Assembly (NCBI GenBank): GCA_910587695.1 | Contig: CAJUNC010000008.1 | Coordinates: forward strand, 30,815 to 94,814 | Reading direction: 5' to 3' | From: an uncultured Lactobacillus sp. | GTDB taxonomy: Bacteria; Bacillota; Bacilli; Lactobacillales; Lactobacillaceae | DNA: 64,000 nt | Shown here: in pieces, positions 52,441 through 61,422 of the stretch | Layout of the letters: every line of letters starts with the position of its first letter | Numbering within the stretch: position 1 is the first letter of the stretch | Made by a program: the position numbers and the translations under genes | The notes under the pieces: generated by a model | What the model was told of the DNA's origin: nothing | Databases searched by the model: none | What the model saw: the letters and a program-made list of their open reading frames with translations, nothing else

Positions 52441-52971
52441 TTATCTCAATGAGCGACGATAGCCAGCTGCTTGAGCTTCGGCTTCTGTACTAAAATAGAC
52501 TGCATTTTCTGAGTTCATTCGGTAGCCCCGTTGCCCTGGAACATGATAGATCATGCTTCGAGAATTACCGACGATCGTTCCTTGTGCATTAGCATCAGCA
52601 GTATTTATATCGCCATTATTAACAGGTGCATTCCCAGCTTGGCTATTGTTGGCATTGTCGTTAGCTTGTGTTTGTTCAGCTTGTTCCTGCGCAGCAGCAC
52701 TTTCACTAGCCCGACTTGCCTCTTCTTGTGCGATACGTTCGCTTTCGGCTTCCGCGCTCTCGGATTCAGCAATACTTTCTGACTCCGCACGCTTACTTTC
52801 AGCTTCTTCACTAGCAGCCTTTTCACTTTCTTCTTTAGCAATGCTTTCTGATCGTGCTTCAGCTTCTGAATTATCTTCGCTACTGCTAGAGCAAGCTGTT
52901 AGAAATGAAAATGATAGGAAAATAATTGCGATAACACTCAGCAAAGAGTGCTTTTTAGACTTTTTCTCCAT
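52441..52971 (-). CDS. Surface lipoprotein with Ser/Glu/Ala stalk and sunset-like domain
   Basis: A 176-residue protein with lipobox-like FLTAC (Cys27), a long low-complexity stalk of Glu/Ser/Ala repeats (residues 30-95), an Asn/Gln-rich hinge, and a C-terminal domain GNSRSMIYHVPGQRGY...YFSTEAEAQAAGYR. This last block has the pattern of the sunset/Ada-like small domain found on many lactobacillar surface and nuclease-like proteins, but lacks the usual cysteines. It is probably displayed outside the wall. Role unknown. Confidence 0.75.
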   Translation of the reverse strand: MEKKSKKHSLLSVIAIIFLSFSFLTACSSSSEDNSEAEARSESIAKEESEKAASEEAESKRAESESIAESESAEAESERIAQEEASRASESAAAQEQAEQTQANDNANNSQAGNAPVNNGDINTADANAQGTIVGNSRSMIYHVPGQRGYRMNSENAVYFSTEAEAQAAGYRRSLR

Positions 52972-53125
52972 AATGACATACCCCTTAGATTTATTTTTAA
53001 ATATAATTTAATTTTACTAAAATATTAGAGAGTCAGCCAAAGGAGATTGCTGTATAAAAACGCTAATTTAGTGTGATCGTACTAAAAAGTACGCTAGAAA
53101 AACGTGATAGCGGTGTATATTTTTA

Positions 53126-53378
53126 TTATCGACGATCGTGACTTGTACTGTGGCGAAAATCATCGTTATCGACGGCATGATCGTCTCCGTTTAAGGTAGA
53201 AGGACTCTTGCTCAGTTACATTCTGTGTAGCGGTGACACTTTCTTGCTGTTTGGACTATAATCGGCAGTTGAGCTATCATCTGAACTGTCAGTTTCATTA
53301 TCTTCAGCTGCAAAAATGTCATCATCAGCTAGAGCAAATAGGATAGTAATGGCAAAGAAAATTTTTAAGTACTTTTTG
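53126..53378 (-). pseudogene. Broken gene for a small secreted protein
   Basis: Read on the minus strand, NKKYLKIFFAITILFALA (signal-like) is followed by a Ser/Asp-rich part and a tail GDDHAVDNDDFRHSTSHDRR. There is no start codon, and two compensating frame changes with an in-frame stop interrupt the middle. It is a decayed relative of the secreted or lipoprotein genes nearby. Confidence 0.5.
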
Positions 53379-53556
53379 TTGGGGGATCCTAGTAGAGTAT
53401 AAGCATCCTAACAAAGAAATAACTTGTAATAAAGGCAAAAAGTCGGCTACTTCCAAAACTCTTTTAAATAATAAAAATCAAAATTACTCTTAATTGTGCA
53501 CAATATGCAATTTGAGAAGGACTAGTAACTTAACGGAAAAAGTGCTATCCTATAAA

Positions 53557-53624
53557 TGTAAACGCTATCGCAAGTGGATCCAAGAAAGGGGAAAATGAAA
53601 AATATAGTTGATATCTATTCGGCG
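53557..53624 (+). promoter_or_regulatory. Orphan cre-like site with a dead gene start
   Basis: TGTAAACGCTATCG (53557-53570) matches cre except at the last base. It precedes a ribosome site AAAGGGG and an ATG at 53595 whose frame stops after ten codons. It looks like the left-over control region of a lost sugar gene, perhaps the beta-glucosidase whose end survives at 54460. Confidence 0.4.
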
Positions 53625-53797
53625 TGATCATATTTAGCTTGGTATTAACGAATTTTGTGATGAAGTTTTACATAGAGCAAGAGATCTTGCTTGAGTTTGT
53701 CGCTCATTGAGTAATTACATTGACGTGCACTGAAATCTTGATGGCGTTTGATCAAAATTTTCGGTGCTATTTGTTTAGAAGATAATGGAGGAATTTT

Positions 53798-53995
53798 ATG
53801 AGTAAATTAGATGGTTTTAAAGATGAAGTTGTTGGTAAAGTCAAAGAAACAGAAGGTAAACTTACGGGTGACAAAGTTCGTGAGACCCAAGGTAAAGGAC
53901 AAGGTTTAGTCGGCAAGGCTAAATTAAAAGCCGAAGAATTAAAAGATGATGTCAAAGCTGGTGTTGATGAACTAAAAGAAAAATTTGATAAATAG
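53798..53995 (+). CDS. CsbD-family stress protein
   Basis: A 65-residue Lys/Glu/Gly-rich protein with the CsbD pattern (GFKDEVVGKVKETEGKLTGD, TQGKGQGLVGKAK). CsbD-like proteins are induced by general stress in Gram-positive bacteria; their action is not known. Good ribosome site GGAGG before ATG; own terminator. Confidence 0.88.
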   Translation: MSKLDGFKDEVVGKVKETEGKLTGDKVRETQGKGQGLVGKAKLKAEELKDDVKAGVDELKEKFDK

Positions 53996-53996
53996 T

Positions 53997-54046
53997 ATAA
54001 AGAGGTCCAACTATGATACAAAAAATCATAGTGGGACCTCTTTATT
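53997..54046 (+). terminator. csbD terminator
   Basis: TAAAGAGGTCC...ACTATGAT pairs with ATCATAGT...GGACCTCTTTA around an A-rich loop. Confidence 0.85.
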
Positions 54047-54075
54047 TACTAGGCGTTTCGTTTGTTATATAGAGT

Positions 54076-54444
54076 TCATGGCAATTCATGATAGAGCTGG
54101 ATAAAGTTTTCCAAGTGAGGCAAGGTCAATGATAAGTAGCCATAATCACTGGTATCAACAATGCCTTTTTGCTTTAGCCGTTCACGATAGACAGACATCA
54201 AGGAAGATGAGAAGCCTAGTGCATCACGAATATCTTTGATACGAGCTCTACCACTTTGGGCGATCGCAGCTAGAACATCTTGATCTTTGACAGATAGCTC
54301 TTGCCAGATCTTTTGATAGACCAATTCCTGAAGATATTGATCAAATTCGGGTAAAAGCTGTTCGATAGTTTGCGGTTTTTGTTGATACCAGAGATAACCT
54401 AAAACTTAGTAGGCAAAAGGATAGTCCTTTGTTGTTAATGCCAT
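54076..54444 (-). pseudogene. C-terminal remnant of an AAA ATPase-like gene
   Basis: The frame MALTTKDYPFAY-stop-VLGYLWYQQKP runs on into VYQKIWQELSVKDQDVLAAIAQ and a winged-helix tail. The stop is a TAA where a CAA codon would keep the frame open. The region resembles the C-terminal part of ATPases of the archaeal-type ATP-binding family. The P-loop part is missing. Confidence 0.6.
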
Positions 54445-54459
54445 TTTTTGTGCCACCTT

Positions 54460-54768
54460 ACTGTAGTGGAAAATGGGTTAGGTGCAACTGATATGCTTGA
54501 AGATGACCAGATCAAGGATGATTATCGGATCACATATTTAAGTGATCATATCGATGCTTTACAAAAGAGTCGATATGAAGATGGGGTAGAGATCTGGGGT
54601 TACACGACATGGGGCTGTATCGATCTCATCAGTGCTAGTACGGGTGAATTGAAGAAACGTTATGGTATGGTCTATGTTGATCTGGATGAAAATGGTCATG
54701 GGTCTGGAAAACGTCTACGTAAAGCGTCATTTTATTGGTATCAAGACTGGATAAAACAACAAAAATAA
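54460..54768 (+). pseudogene. C-terminal remnant of a GH1 6-phospho-beta-glucosidase
   Basis: The frame begins within the catalytic block VVENGLGATD (nucleophile Glu) and continues through DDYRITYLSDHI, GYTTWGCIDLISASTGELKKRYG and SFYWYQDWI, the normal GH1 C-terminus. About three quarters of the gene are missing. It abuts the ATPase remnant, so a deletion probably joined the two. Confidence 0.85.
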
Positions 54769-54795
54769 AAGTATATTTGGTCGACTTGATCGCAC

Positions 54796-55200
54796 TGGAC
54801 ACTATCAAGTGGACAACTAAATAATTAAAATTCTAGGCAGTCTGATTTCGGTATTCTTCTGGGGTTAGGCTGTTTAATTTTGTTTGGTAACGTTGAGTGT
54901 TGCAAAATTTGATATGATCAGTCATCACTTTTACTAGCTATTTGTATATTTCAAAACTTTTCCAGTTGTAGTCTCCAACTTTAAAATGACTCCAAAAGAT
55001 TTTCATTGGTGCGTTGTCAATATATTTCCTACCCTGTGACGTACTTCTTGTTGCATAGCTTGATGTCAGGCGAACATATTGAAAACCACGATCACTGTGT
55101 AATAAAATAGTAGATCCATTTGGCGTTTTGAATGCCTTCTCCAAACTTTTTCATCACAAATGGGGCATCATTTCTTCTTTCAATTTCAAAGGCTACGATA
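54796..55200 (-). mobile_element. IS3/IS150-type insertion sequence remnant
   Basis: TGGACACTATCAAGTGGACA at 54796 looks like an IS150-type end. On the minus strand the frame at 55144-54938 carries HSDRGFQY and YIDNAPMKIFWSHFK, the DDE-region blocks of an IS3 orfB transposase, and more fragments follow in other frames. Only the 3' part of the element is left. Confidence 0.7.
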
Positions 55201-55385
55201 TAGCTCTTTTAGAGAGGATGAAAACTCATGGGTCTTAGAGATATCGGTGCGATTCTTAGTTCAAAATTACTTTTGAATGATCCAGGCCGTAGTAGTTATT
55301 CTAAATAGCCTCTAGAGATGTTAAAGAAAAGGCAGTGGATCCTATCCTCAATAACTGATGTGCAAAGTATCGAAATATTTGAAAA
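55201..55385. other. Gene debris without assignable product
   Basis: A frame from an ATG at about 55228 gives MGLRDIGAILSSKLLLN and stops after some 26 codons; the codons after the stop remain protein-like (QWILSSITDVQSIEIF). This looks like a decayed gene end, but no family is recognised. Confidence 0.35.
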
Positions 55386-55395
55386 TAATAAAAAA

Positions 55396-55426
55396 CGTAA
55401 CTTCACTCTAGCTTAGCGAAGTTACG
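55396..55426 (-). terminator. Terminator of the dha-glp operon
   Basis: CGTAACTTC (55396-55404) pairs with GAAGTTACG (55418-55426); on the minus strand a run of T follows. It lies 12 bases after the glpD stop. Confidence 0.9.
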
Positions 55427-55437
55427 TCAAAAGGAGG

Positions 55438-57015
55438 TTATTGTAAAATATAGCCGTCAGCGAGTTGGCAGAACTCGTTGACTTGTTCTTCTTCCCAAGC
55501 TTGATCTTTACCGAGCTCAGTTGCCATGATGTGGGCTACTTTAGGCGCCATTTCCTTTGCGACCCGAGCATCAAGATAAAGGGCGCGGATCCGTCGTGCT
55601 AACACATCGTCTAGCGTTTGCGCCATTTCTTCGCGCACTGCCCAGACTACTTGGGCTCCGGTGAATTCGTATTTAGGATGAAGTGGTAAGGCAAGTTCAG
55701 GATCATCTTCTTGTAAGCGTAAGATGGCTGCTTGGTCACTTCCGTAAACATAACGCCAATCTTTACGTTCTGCTTCAGTCGTCTTTTTAGCACCGTGGAT
55801 CTTTAATTCACGGGTCACACAATCTTTTGGTGGAAGTTTTGCTACTTTGATCGCTAAATCAACTGTTTCTTCTGCCATTTGACGGTAAGTCGTCCATTTA
55901 CCACCAGTGATCGTGATCAGCCCAGACTCATTTGAAAATAGTTTGTGGCTCCGTGAGATCTCTTTAGTCTTATCGCCGTCACCATCTTTGGGAGCAGCTA
56001 ATGGACGTAAGCCAGCATAAGCAGCCAAGACATCAGCTCGAGTTGGTTTACGTTCGAGGTATTCACCGGCTGTCTCGAGGATAAAGTCGATCTCTTCATC
56101 CAGTGGCCGTGGCTCTAAGGTGAATTCTTTTAGTGGTGTGTCCGTTGTGCCTAAGATGACCTTATTATGCCATGGCACACAGAACAAGACCCGTCCATCA
56201 GAGGTTTTCGGGACCATGATCGCGTCATTGCCTCCTAAAAATGATCCGTCAACGATCAAGTGAACACCTTGCGAAGGACGCACGGTAGCTTGATGATCTT
56301 TGGTATCCATCTCAAGGATCTGGTCAACGAAGATCCCAGTTGCATTGATGATAGCTTTACCACGCAGACTGAATTCTTCACCGGTAAATTCATCTTTTAC
56401 GGTGACACCAGCTACCTTAGCGAATTTCTTTTGGACCGAAGTTACTTTGACGTAATTGACTAAAGTTGCACCGTATTTTGTTGCTGTCTGCATAAGGTTG
56501 ACAGCTAGACGTGAGTCGTCGAATTGGCCGTCATAATACATCACACCACCGACCAATTTATTATGCTTGATCTGTGGGATCGCATCGATGACTTTTGCTT
56601 TGGAATATATCTTAGAGCGTCCGATATTCAATTTGCCAGCCAAAGCATCATAGACTTTCATCCCAATACTGTAAAATGGCTGTTCCCATAATTTGTAATT
56701 GGCAATGATGAATTTTTGGTTTTTGACCAAATGAGGCGCATTTCGAGCTAAGCGCCCCCGTTCATGTAGGGCTTCTCGCACTAAACGGACATCACCTTGG
56801 GCTAAATAACGTACCCCACCGTGAACGAGTTTGGTCGAACGACTTGAAGTTGATTTAGCAAAGTCGCTTTGTTCTAATAAGACGGTCTTGTAACCACGTG
56901 AGGCTGCATCGACGGCGACACCTAAGCCAGTCGCACCTCCACCGATAACGATCACATCCCAGCCATCAGGGTTGTTTTTTAGATATTCAATATTTTTTTG
57001 TCGTGAAATAGGCAT
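55438..57015 (-). CDS. glpD: FAD-dependent glycerol-3-phosphate dehydrogenase
   Basis: A 525-residue flavoprotein with the FAD-binding GGGATGLGVAVDAASRG near residue 27, STSSRSTKLVHGGVRYL, and the C-terminal DAO domain (ITGGKWTTYRQMAEE). It oxidises glycerol-3-phosphate to DHAP at the membrane. ATG 57015 is preferred over TTG 57018 by spacing to GGAGTGA. It lacks the roughly 50-80 extra residues of streptococcal GlpO oxidases, so GlpD is the better name, although oxidase action cannot be excluded. Confidence 0.92.
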   Translation of the reverse strand: MPISRQKNIEYLKNNPDGWDVIVIGGGATGLGVAVDAASRGYKTVLLEQSDFAKSTSSRSTKLVHGGVRYLAQGDVRLVREALHERGRLARNAPHLVKNQKFIIANYKLWEQPFYSIGMKVYDALAGKLNIGRSKIYSKAKVIDAIPQIKHNKLVGGVMYYDGQFDDSRLAVNLMQTATKYGATLVNYVKVTSVQKKFAKVAGVTVKDEFTGEEFSLRGKAIINATGIFVDQILEMDTKDHQATVRPSQGVHLIVDGSFLGGNDAIMVPKTSDGRVLFCVPWHNKVILGTTDTPLKEFTLEPRPLDEEIDFILETAGEYLERKPTRADVLAAYAGLRPLAAPKDGDGDKTKEISRSHKLFSNESGLITITGGKWTTYRQMAEETVDLAIKVAKLPPKDCVTRELKIHGAKKTTEAERKDWRYVYGSDQAAILRLQEDDPELALPLHPKYEFTGAQVVWAVREEMAQTLDDVLARRIRALYLDARVAKEMAPKVAHIMATELGKDQAWEEEQVNEFCQLADGYILQ

Positions 57016-57038
57016 CAAATCACTCCGATCTAATTGGA

Positions 57039-58529
57039 TTATTCAAAGTAACGTGTTGCAGCGACTGCTTTTTGCCAACCGCCGTACAATTTATTGCGTC
57101 GTTTGTCATCCATTTGGACTTCAAATCGTTTCCCATCTTTGATAACTGCTTTGATCTCATCAAAGTCTTGCCAGTATCCCACAGCTAAACCAGCAAGGAA
57201 AGCTGCACCGAGGGCGGTGGTTTCCAAGTCACCTGCGCGTTGGACAGGGGTGTTTAAGATATCTGCTTGGAATTGCATCAAGTAATCATTGTTAGCAGCG
57301 CCACCATCGACTTTGAGCACTGGAATATCGATCCCGGTATCTTCTTGCATCGCACCGAGGATGTCACGGACTTGGTAGGCGATACCTTGTAAAGTCGCTT
57401 TGATGAAATCTTTTTCAGTCGTTCCACGTGTCAAGCCAAAGACCGCGCCACGGGCATCTTGATCCCAATAAGGAGCACCTAGACCAACGAAGGCAGGCAC
57501 CACGTAAACTTCATCTTCATTTTTGGAAGCAAGCGCAGCAGCTTCTGATTGACTGGCTTTTTCGATGAGTTTTAAACCATCACGTAGCCATTGGATCGAT
57601 GAACCCGCGACAAAGACAGAGCCTTCAAGCGCATAGTTGATCTCACCGTTGATCCCATAACCGATCGTGGTCAAAAGGTTATTTTTGGATAATTGTGGCT
57701 TGTTGCCCGTGTTCATCACGATAAATGAACCAGTACCATAGGTGTTTTTGACCATGCCAGGTTCAAATGCCATCTGACCAAAGAGAGCGGCTTGTTGGTC
57801 ACCGGCCATTCCTGCGATCGGAACTTTAGAACCAAAGAAATGATAAGTTTTAGTCAAACCGTAGATCTCTGAGTTAGAAACGACTTTAGGTAACATTTCC
57901 CGGGGAATATTTAAAATATCCAAGATCTCTTGGTCCCATTCTAAGGTGTTGATATTAAAGAGCATCGTCCGACTAGCATTGGAGTAATCGGTCACATGAA
58001 CTTTACCATCAGTTAATTTATAGACTAACCAGCTATCGATCGTCCCAAAGAGCAATTCGCCTTTTTCAGCGCGCTCTTGAGCGCCAGGAACATGATCGAG
58101 GATCCAGCGTATCTTGGTCGCTGAGAAGTAAGAGTCGATGATCAAGCCGGTCTTTTCATGGAAGAGATCAGAGTAGCCTTGTTCTTTTAGTTCATCAGCG
58201 ATCTGAGCGGATTGGCGTGATTGCCAAACGATCGCATGATAGATCGGTAGGCCAGTTTCTTTGTCCCAAACGACCGTAGTCTCACGTTGGTTAGTGATCC
58301 CGATCCCTGCTATCTGATCAGGCTTGACCCCTGATTCGATAAAGGCACCTGCGATCACAGATTGAACAGAATTCCAGATCTCATGTGCATCGTGTTCGAC
58401 CCAACCAGCTTCAGGGAAATACTGGGTGAATTCTTTTTGGCTCGTGCCAATGTGGTTGCCTGCTTTATCAAAGATGATCGCCCGTGAGCTGGTAGTTCCT
58501 TGATCGATCGCCATAATATATTTTTCCAT
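57039..58529 (-). CDS. glpK: Glycerol kinase
   Basis: The 496-residue FGGY kinase begins MEKYIMAIDQGTTSSRAI and has GWVEHDAHEIW, GITNQRETTVVWD, GMAGDQQAALFGQ, GTGSFIVMNTG and KVDGGAANNDYLMQFQAD. It includes a His in YHFFGSKVP region near the site phosphorylated by HPr in enterococcal GlpK, which I did not verify exactly. ATG 58529 after AGGAGG replaces a longer frame from 58583 that crosses the cre. Confidence 0.95.
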   Translation of the reverse strand: MEKYIMAIDQGTTSSRAIIFDKAGNHIGTSQKEFTQYFPEAGWVEHDAHEIWNSVQSVIAGAFIESGVKPDQIAGIGITNQRETTVVWDKETGLPIYHAIVWQSRQSAQIADELKEQGYSDLFHEKTGLIIDSYFSATKIRWILDHVPGAQERAEKGELLFGTIDSWLVYKLTDGKVHVTDYSNASRTMLFNINTLEWDQEILDILNIPREMLPKVVSNSEIYGLTKTYHFFGSKVPIAGMAGDQQAALFGQMAFEPGMVKNTYGTGSFIVMNTGNKPQLSKNNLLTTIGYGINGEINYALEGSVFVAGSSIQWLRDGLKLIEKASQSEAAALASKNEDEVYVVPAFVGLGAPYWDQDARGAVFGLTRGTTEKDFIKATLQGIAYQVRDILGAMQEDTGIDIPVLKVDGGAANNDYLMQFQADILNTPVQRAGDLETTALGAAFLAGLAVGYWQDFDEIKAVIKDGKRFEVQMDDKRRNKLYGGWQKAVAATRYFE

Positions 58530-58547
58530 GTGGTCATCCTCCTGAAT

Positions 58548-58561
58548 TGTAAACGTTTTCC
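58548..58561. promoter_or_regulatory. cre site before glpK
   Basis: TGTAAACGTTTTCC matches the cre consensus except for its last base. It lies in the glpF-glpK gap, 19 bases before the glpK start, and could act as a roadblock or control an internal promoter. Confidence 0.7.
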
Positions 58562-58606
58562 TTCGTAAGTGTATCGTGTGCAATCAATAAAAGTCAATTA
58601 CTTAGC

Positions 58607-59323
58607 TTAACCGTTGATCCATACATGGACAAAGCTTGCCAAGATCCCACCGCAAAGTGGTCCGATGATCGGTACCCAAGCATAGCTCCAGTTAGCATTA
58701 GCTTTATGGGGAACAGGTAGGATGCTGTAAGCTAAACGTGGCATCAAGTCGCGGGCTGGATTCAAGGCAAAGCCAGTCGTCCCACCTAAACTTTGACCAA
58801 CGACCATGATCAAAAGACCAACGATCAGTGGTTTGAGTCCAGTGGTGAAATTTCCCAAGTTAAGCAAGATCAAAATAAAGAAGAAGGTCGCGATGCATTC
58901 GTTCAAGACGTTAAAGAATGGTCGATCGATCGCAGGACCGGTAGCAAAAATGCCGACTGAGTTGCCATCTTTGTTTGGAGTAGCTTTGAATTGGGGATAA
59001 TAGTATAAAATAACGAGTGCTGCACCGGTAAAGGCACCGAGGCCTTGACCTAGAAGATAAGGTAAGACTTCATTCCAAGAAAAGAGACCAGCACTAGCAA
59101 AACCTAGTGTTACAGCGGGATTCAAATGTCCTTGTGATCCCATTTGACCAGCGATATAGACGCCAAAGGTCACTGCCATGCCCCAAGCAAGAGTAATAAA
59201 CATCCAGTTTTGGCCACGAGCATAATTATCTTTTAAATTAACACCGGCACCACAGCCGACCCCTAAGAGGATCAAGACCATGGTTCCAAAAAATTCACCT
59301 AAAAAGCCTGACATATTATCCAT
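58607..59323 (-). CDS. glpF: Glycerol facilitator (MIP family)
   Basis: The 238-residue protein has six membrane helices and both half-helix motifs: HLNPAVTLG and FALNPARDLMPR, the latter with the Asp after NPAR typical of glycerol channels. It brings glycerol, and perhaps DHA, into the cell. ATG overlaps the dhaM stop by 8 bases, so it belongs to the same transcript as dhaKLM. Confidence 0.94.
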   Translation of the reverse strand: MDNMSGFLGEFFGTMVLILLGVGCGAGVNLKDNYARGQNWMFITLAWGMAVTFGVYIAGQMGSQGHLNPAVTLGFASAGLFSWNEVLPYLLGQGLGAFTGAALVILYYYPQFKATPNKDGNSVGIFATGPAIDRPFFNVLNECIATFFFILILLNLGNFTTGLKPLIVGLLIMVVGQSLGGTTGFALNPARDLMPRLAYSILPVPHKANANWSYAWVPIIGPLCGGILASFVHVWING

Positions 59324-59693
59324 CTCCTTTGATTTGTAATAGTTCTAGTTGTTTTTCGATCTCGGGCAGATCGACGCCAGCTTGGAGCAATGAAGCTGCA
59401 ACGTAAGCACCTTCGATCAAAGCTGTATCGTACAAGTGGACTGGTTTTGTGCTAAATTCGCCAGCCATTTCGAGATTCATCTTGGCGCTACCAAGATCAT
59501 AAAAGGCTAAGATCTCGGTAGCTGAATTGTCCTCTAAAGCTGCTGTGATCTTATCAAGACTAGTACCGATCTCATGGTCATCGGTACCGCCAGCAAAAGT
59601 GATCGCAATATCGGGTGCGATCTGTTTGAGTAATTTAGGGACACCCTGAGCGATCTGTTCAACGTGTGAGACGATCAATATTCCATAACTCAT
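59316..59693 (-). CDS. dhaM: PTS-dependent dihydroxyacetone kinase phosphocarrier
   Basis: A 125-residue EIIA(mannose)-like DhaM with phospho-His9 in GILIVSHVEQIAQG and the FAGGTDDHEIGTS block. It passes phosphate from HPr to the ADP of DhaL. It lacks the HPr and EI domains fused in E. coli DhaM, as usual in lactic acid bacteria. Overlaps dhaL by 4 bases and glpF by 8. Confidence 0.93.
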   Translation of the reverse strand: MSYGILIVSHVEQIAQGVPKLLKQIAPDIAITFAGGTDDHEIGTSLDKITAALEDNSATEILAFYDLGSAKMNLEMAGEFSTKPVHLYDTALIEGAYVAASLLQAGVDLPEIEKQLELLQIKGDG

Positions 59694-60280
59694 TTAAGAT
59701 CTGCCTCCGTTTCTAATAGGGCATCAAAAAGATAACCACTTGAAACTGCTCCTGGATCGAGGTGTCCAACTGAGCGTTCACCCAAGTAAGAAGCCCGACC
59801 GCGTTTAGCAACTAGTTCTTTAGTCGCTTCGACTGCTTGGGCTATCTTTTCAACTGTTAACTGTCCAGCCGTGTATTTAGGAACAACGACTTCCCAAACA
59901 TCGACCATCGTTTTGTCACCAAGATCAGCCCCACCGCGTTGCTTGATACCTAAGACTGCAGCATTCAAGAGTTCACTGAGATCAGCAGTCGTATTGCTCT
60001 TTTTGGCCATTTCTAAAAAAGCAGTCCCATATAAAGGTCCAGCAGCACCACCAACTTTGCTGATCAAAGACATCGCGACTAATTTGAGTCCAGTGGTCAG
60101 ATCAGCTGGCTTTTTGGTAGCAAGTGCTTCAGTCACAGCCCGCATACCTCGAGCCATATTATTGCCGTGGTCACCATCGCCGATCGGTGTATCTAGTTCA
60201 CTGAGATAAGCTTTCTTAGCATTGATCTTAGCTTCAAAAGTGTTCATCCAGGTAGTCAAGGTTTCAACTGTCAGTTCCAT
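59690..60280 (-). CDS. dhaL: Dihydroxyacetone kinase ADP-binding subunit
   Basis: The 196-residue DhaL carries the Mg-ADP site DTPIGDGDHGNNMARGM (residues about 26-42), GGAAGPLYGTAF and the C-terminal GHLDPGAVSSGY. The bound ADP is recharged by DhaM and phosphorylates DHA on DhaK. ATG 60280 follows GAGGAGG, 13 bases after dhaK. Confidence 0.95.
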   Translation of the reverse strand: MELTVETLTTWMNTFEAKINAKKAYLSELDTPIGDGDHGNNMARGMRAVTEALATKKPADLTTGLKLVAMSLISKVGGAAGPLYGTAFLEMAKKSNTTADLSELLNAAVLGIKQRGGADLGDKTMVDVWEVVVPKYTAGQLTVEKIAQAVEATKELVAKRGRASYLGERSVGHLDPGAVSSGYLFDALLETEADLK

Positions 60281-60293
60281 ATCAAATTCCTCC

Positions 60294-61289
60294 TCACCAA
60301 GCGATCGTGTCGACTTGATAGTTTAAATATTCTAGCCATTTTTCATCAGCCAATTCGAGGACGGTCAATGAGATCCCTGCCATTTCGAGCGAAGTCATGT
60401 AGTTGCCAACTTTGCTGAAAACAGGGGTGATATCTTTTGCTTTGAGCCAGTTAAAGACATCATTACTGAAAATGTATTGTTCCATTAATGGTGTTGCGCC
60501 CATGCCGTTGATGAGCACGGCGTATTTTTTAGTAGCGTCAAACAGCAAAGTTTCATCTAGCTTTGTGAGCATTTCTGCGACTAGTTCTTTAGAAGGTTGG
60601 AGTTTTTCACGGCGATAACCAGGTTCACTGTGGATACCGACCCCATATTCGATCTCATCATCGGCTAATTCAAAGCCTGGTTTGCCAACTTCAGGAACTG
60701 TTGCGGCACTTAAAGCCACACCTAAAGTCTTAAGATGTGGCATGACTTTTTTTGCTAAGGCTTCGATCTCAGCAAGACTTGCTTTTTGATCAGCAGCAGC
60801 CCCTAAGATCTTGTGCATCAGGACCGTACCGGCGACACCGCGCTTACCTTGAGTGTAGAGGCTGTTTTCAACTGCGATATCGTCATCGACAATGATCGAG
60901 CTGACTTTGATGCCGTCTAGTTCGGCCATATCTTTAGCCATCTCAAAATTCATCACATCACCCGAGTAATTTTTGATGATCAAAAAGACACCAGCGCCAG
61001 TATCACTAGCTTTGATCGCTTCATAGATCTGATCAGGTGTTGGTGAAGTGAAGACTTGCCCACAGACAGCGGCACTCAACATACCAGAACCAACGAATCC
61101 AGCATGTGCCGGCTCATGTCCGCTACCGCCTCCGCTGACGAGCCCAACTTTTCCCTGCATAGAGGTACGATCAGCGCGCACAACAGCAGTCGTTTCTGGC
61201 AGTTGCGTTAGGTAGGTCGGATATGCTGAGACTAGGCCTGCGACCATCTCAGGTACGACATTGCTCGGATCATTCATGATTTTTTTCAT
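60294..61289 (-). CDS. dhaK: Dihydroxyacetone kinase DHA-binding subunit
   Basis: The 331-residue DhaK (family length about 330) begins MKKIMNDPSNVVPEMVAGLV. It has GGGSGHEPAHAGFVG, VNDDxAVE-type block VDDDIAVENS, and GVGIHSEPGYRRE, with the His that binds DHA covalently. ATG 61301 a few codons upstream is also possible. A much longer frame to 61406 crosses the promoter and is rejected. First gene of dhaKLM-glpFKD. Confidence 0.94.
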   Translation of the reverse strand: MKKIMNDPSNVVPEMVAGLVSAYPTYLTQLPETTAVVRADRTSMQGKVGLVSGGGSGHEPAHAGFVGSGMLSAAVCGQVFTSPTPDQIYEAIKASDTGAGVFLIIKNYSGDVMNFEMAKDMAELDGIKVSSIIVDDDIAVENSLYTQGKRGVAGTVLMHKILGAAADQKASLAEIEALAKKVMPHLKTLGVALSAATVPEVGKPGFELADDEIEYGVGIHSEPGYRREKLQPSKELVAEMLTKLDETLLFDATKKYAVLINGMGATPLMEQYIFSNDVFNWLKAKDITPVFSKVGNYMTSLEMAGISLTVLELADEKWLEYLNYQVDTIAW

Positions 61290-61323
61290 GTTATCATCCA
61301 TCCTTTCTTTTAATGACAACTCT

Positions 61324-61352
61324 ATTATATAATGTAAGCGTAAACATCGTAA
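61324..61352 (-). promoter_or_regulatory. dhaK promoter with embedded cre
   Basis: On the minus strand TTACGA and TATAAT (plus coordinates 61347-61352 and 61324-61329) have a 17-base spacer. The spacer contains a full cre, TGTAAGCGTAAACA on the plus strand (61333-61346), so CcpA binding would directly exclude RNA polymerase. Confidence 0.85.
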
Positions 61353-61353
61353 C

Positions 61354-61375
61354 GGACAGATTTTACGTTGTGTCC
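61354..61375. promoter_or_regulatory. DhaS-type operator
   Basis: GGACA-N12-TGTCC matches the arms and spacing of the lactococcal DhaS site (GGACACAT-N6-ATTTGTCC as I recall it). It lies directly upstream of the dhaK -35 and between dhaK and dhaQ, where an activator would bind. Confidence 0.75.
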
Positions 61376-61422
61376 GACAAAGTTTTTGGGGATAAGCTAG
61401 AATCAAGGGGCGAGGTGATGAG

